Source: Gammaproteobacteria bacterium (lineage in GTDB: Bacteria; Pseudomonadota; Gammaproteobacteria; UBA6429). From it: a DNA stretch of 27,913 nt. The DNA is taken from positions 1 to 27,913 of the forward strand of contig QIKU01000137.1 in assembly GCA_003232015.1 (NCBI GenBank), read 5' to 3'. Position 1 is the stretch's first letter. Each line of letters begins with the position of its first letter. Positions 26,424 to 27,913 of the stretch are shown here, piece after piece. Below the pieces are notes generated by a model, which did not search any database, was not told where the DNA came from, and was given only the letters and a program-made list of their open reading frames with translations. A program made the translations under genes and the position numbers.

Positions 26424-27326
26424 GTGAACGCGCCGAGTAATACATCATCGGGTAATACACCACTAGATTATACATCGTCGGGCAGCATACCCGGTATTTT
26501 ATATATTGTCGCAACACCGATTGGTAATCTGGGCGATATGTCACAACGCGCGATTGATACTCTGAAAAATGTTGACTTAATTGCAGCAGAAGACACCCGC
26601 CACAGTCGGCCTTTATTACAACAGTTTGCTATTACCGGTAGCTTAACATCTCTGCACGAGCATAACGAACGTGGTGTTTGTGAAAATTTAATTGCAAAAT
26701 TACAAGCTGGCCAGTCGATAGCGGTTATTTCGGATGCCGGTACACCGCTTATTAGTGACCCCGGTTACTACTTGGTTCAGCAGGCGCATCAAGCGGGGAT
26801 TCGGGTTGTGCCTATTCCGGGAGCCAGTACCCTGACATCGGCACTGTGTGCCGCCGGCTTGCCAACTAATCGAGTGCATTTTGAAGGGTTTTTAGCGGCA
26901 AAAAGCACACAGCGCGTTGCGCGTATCAAGGAAATGGCATTATTAACGGATACGCTGGTTTTTTTTGAAGCACCACACCGGATCATTGACACCTTGTCGG
27001 ATCTTAGCGCGTATTTTGGAGCAACTCGACAGGCCGTTTTTATGCGTGAACTCACTAAAATGTATGAAACGATTCGAGCGGACACGCTTGAGGGCTTACA
27101 TACCTGGGTCAGTGCGGATAGCAATCAGCGAAAAGGTGAAATTGTACTGGTGGTGCAAGGCGAAATGGCTCAACCTGACAGTGGCGAGGTGGATGCGGAA
27201 GCCGAACGCATCCTTAAATTACTATTAAGCGAAGTTTCTACCAAAAAAGCGGCGGCAATTACTGCTGAAATCACGGGCTTACGTAAAAATAAACTGTACC
27301 AGCATGCGCTTAGCCTGGATTCTTAG
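26424..27326 (+). CDS. rsmI: RsmI, 16S rRNA 2'-O-methyltransferase (C1402)
   Basis: Tetrapyrrole-methylase-family enzyme that 2'-O-methylates C1402 of 16S rRNA in the decoding centre, using SAM. The 300-residue protein shows the family blocks YIVATPIGNLGDMSQRA, AEDTRHSRPLL, SDAGTPLISDPGY, PGAS and ELTKMYETI. The C-terminal helix ends KKAAAITAEITGLRKNKLY. Translation starts at GTG 26424 with GGA upstream. The first 25 or so residues are a low-complexity Ser/Thr/Gly/Asn tail containing two TSSG units that homologues usually lack or vary. It is divergent from lpoA. Confidence 0.95.
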   Translation: MNAPSNTSSGNTPLDYTSSGSIPGILYIVATPIGNLGDMSQRAIDTLKNVDLIAAEDTRHSRPLLQQFAITGSLTSLHEHNERGVCENLIAKLQAGQSIAVISDAGTPLISDPGYYLVQQAHQAGIRVVPIPGASTLTSALCAAGLPTNRVHFEGFLAAKSTQRVARIKEMALLTDTLVFFEAPHRIIDTLSDLSAYFGATRQAVFMRELTKMYETIRADTLEGLHTWVSADSNQRKGEIVLVVQGEMAQPDSGEVDAEAERILKLLLSEVSTKKAAAITAEITGLRKNKLYQHALSLDS

Positions 27327-27374
27327 TTGGTACTAAAAAATGCTATTAAAACAGTAACTTAAGGTTATTTTTGG

Positions 27375-27913
27375 CTATGCGCCTGCTTTCACAGTGAGAC
27401 TGTTATTTTTAGGTTTAATCTCAACTAATGTGAGAGCGAAAGCATCGGTCAAAATATAGCGCACCTGAAATGACTGGCTTGCCTGATAGGCTGAATCTAG
27501 ATTTTCGCAAAGAACCAGGTCAACAATTTGTTGCTCCTTGTTAATGTTGGTTAATAATGCAGCAGAAAAATCAAAATAACGTCTAACTTGCGGATAGAGT
27601 GCTTTAAAAAGACTTTCTTTTGCTGAAAAAATAAGTGTTAAAGCCTGGTTGAAAACCAGCCCCGAGGCTTTTATAAGTTGCTCTTCTTGTGGGTTGATAA
27701 CGGTGTTCTTGATAAGCTTTTCACTTTGCTTTTTTATCCAAAACTCAATATCAATACCCAATGCAACAATGCGTGTTTGCTCTGCAATGGTGCAAAGTGC
27801 AATGTTCTTTGTGTGGCTAATGGAACCCACAAGCCCATCAGGCCAAAGAGGTCAGCGTCGGGGATCACTGCGCAGGTCGAATGCATTTATTCCATGTTGA
27901 CTAAGTGCCTGTT
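27375..27913 (-). pseudogene. EntD-type 4'-phosphopantetheinyl transferase with in-frame TGA, 5' end outside the window
   Basis: Family enzymes attach the phosphopantetheine arm of CoA to carrier proteins. The visible part (about 178 codons) holds PLWPDGLVGSISHTK, the metal-binding GIDIE and the catalytic FSAKESLFKALYP, all intact. Upstream in the same frame the protein continues convincingly to the window edge (QALSQHGINAFDLRSDPRR), but codon 27854-27852 between RR and PLWP is TGA. A single C-to-T change from CGA (Arg) would explain it. The only start after the stop is the GTG at 27830, which would cut into the substrate-binding region. So the gene is either a recent pseudogene, a sequencing error, or expressed by readthrough. 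It converges on rsmI. Confidence 0.75.

Noticed and set aside
27852..27854. Reading the transferase TGA as selenocysteine or as a recoded tryptophan
   Set aside because: Family members have no Cys or Trp requirement at this place, no SECIS-like hairpin was evident just downstream, and TGA is used as a normal stop for mlaF, mlaD and hisC.
27649..27900. Open frame of 83 codons on the plus strand over the transferase gene
   Set aside because: It is the shadow of the minus-strand phosphopantetheinyl transferase, whose motifs are unmistakable; the plus-strand product has no recognisable feature.

Overview
The window is a compact stretch of chromosome from a gammaproteobacterium of moderate to low GC (AT-leaning by eye, not counted). 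The gene orders are gammaproteobacterial: mlaFEDCB-ibaG-murA-hisGDC (the Pseudomonas-like arrangement with a short HisG), petABC-sspAB, and rsmI divergent from lpoA-yraN-gmhA. A cytochrome bc1 complex together with an oxygen-independent ubiquinone pathway (UbiT, UbiU, UbiV) and two perfect Fnr-type boxes suggests a respiratory bacterium that also lives without oxygen. The genus cannot be fixed from the sequence. TGA is used as an ordinary stop (mlaF, mlaD, hisC), so the code is the standard bacterial one.

Layout, plus strand first. 1-599 is the 3' end of an unrecognised gene. 687-3802 is the Mla phospholipid-transport operon (mlaF, E, D, C, B), followed by ibaG and murA (3974-5496) and by hisG, hisD and hisC (5530-8670). 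A small PAS protein gene is translationally coupled to hisC (8667-9143). A DUF4395-rhodanese fusion with its own promoter and terminator follows (9179-10069).

10094-14281 is the anaerobic quinone island. ubiT runs rightward and ends 19 bp from the end of a leftward operon that encodes a TatD-associated radical SAM protein, a YhcC-type radical SAM protein, UbiU and UbiV. Each transcription unit starts behind the same perfect 14-bp Fnr-type palindrome. This is the most coherent biological system in the window.

14301-14428 holds a REP-like palindrome flanked by 22-bp near-identical direct repeats. Then come ung, a convergent DegS/AlgW-like protease, divergent nif3 (ybgI), petABC with a terminator, sspA, sspB, and a small HMA-like protein that lacks the metal-binding cysteines. 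A 180-bp long-armed inverted repeat (21852-22031), probably a MITE, supplies the stop codon of that small gene. Leftward genes follow: a GlcD-type FAD oxidase, gmhA/diaA, yraN and lpoA. rsmI is divergent. The window ends in a leftward EntD-type phosphopantetheinyl transferase whose reading frame is interrupted by an in-frame TGA.

Most of the window is housekeeping: envelope lipid asymmetry, peptidoglycan precursor and synthase activation, histidine synthesis, respiration, base-excision repair and regulated proteolysis. The places worth a second look are the Fnr-controlled UbiTUV/radical-SAM island, the two palindromic repeat elements, the broken transferase, the cysteine-less HMA protein, and a possible 16-codon ORF behind petC.
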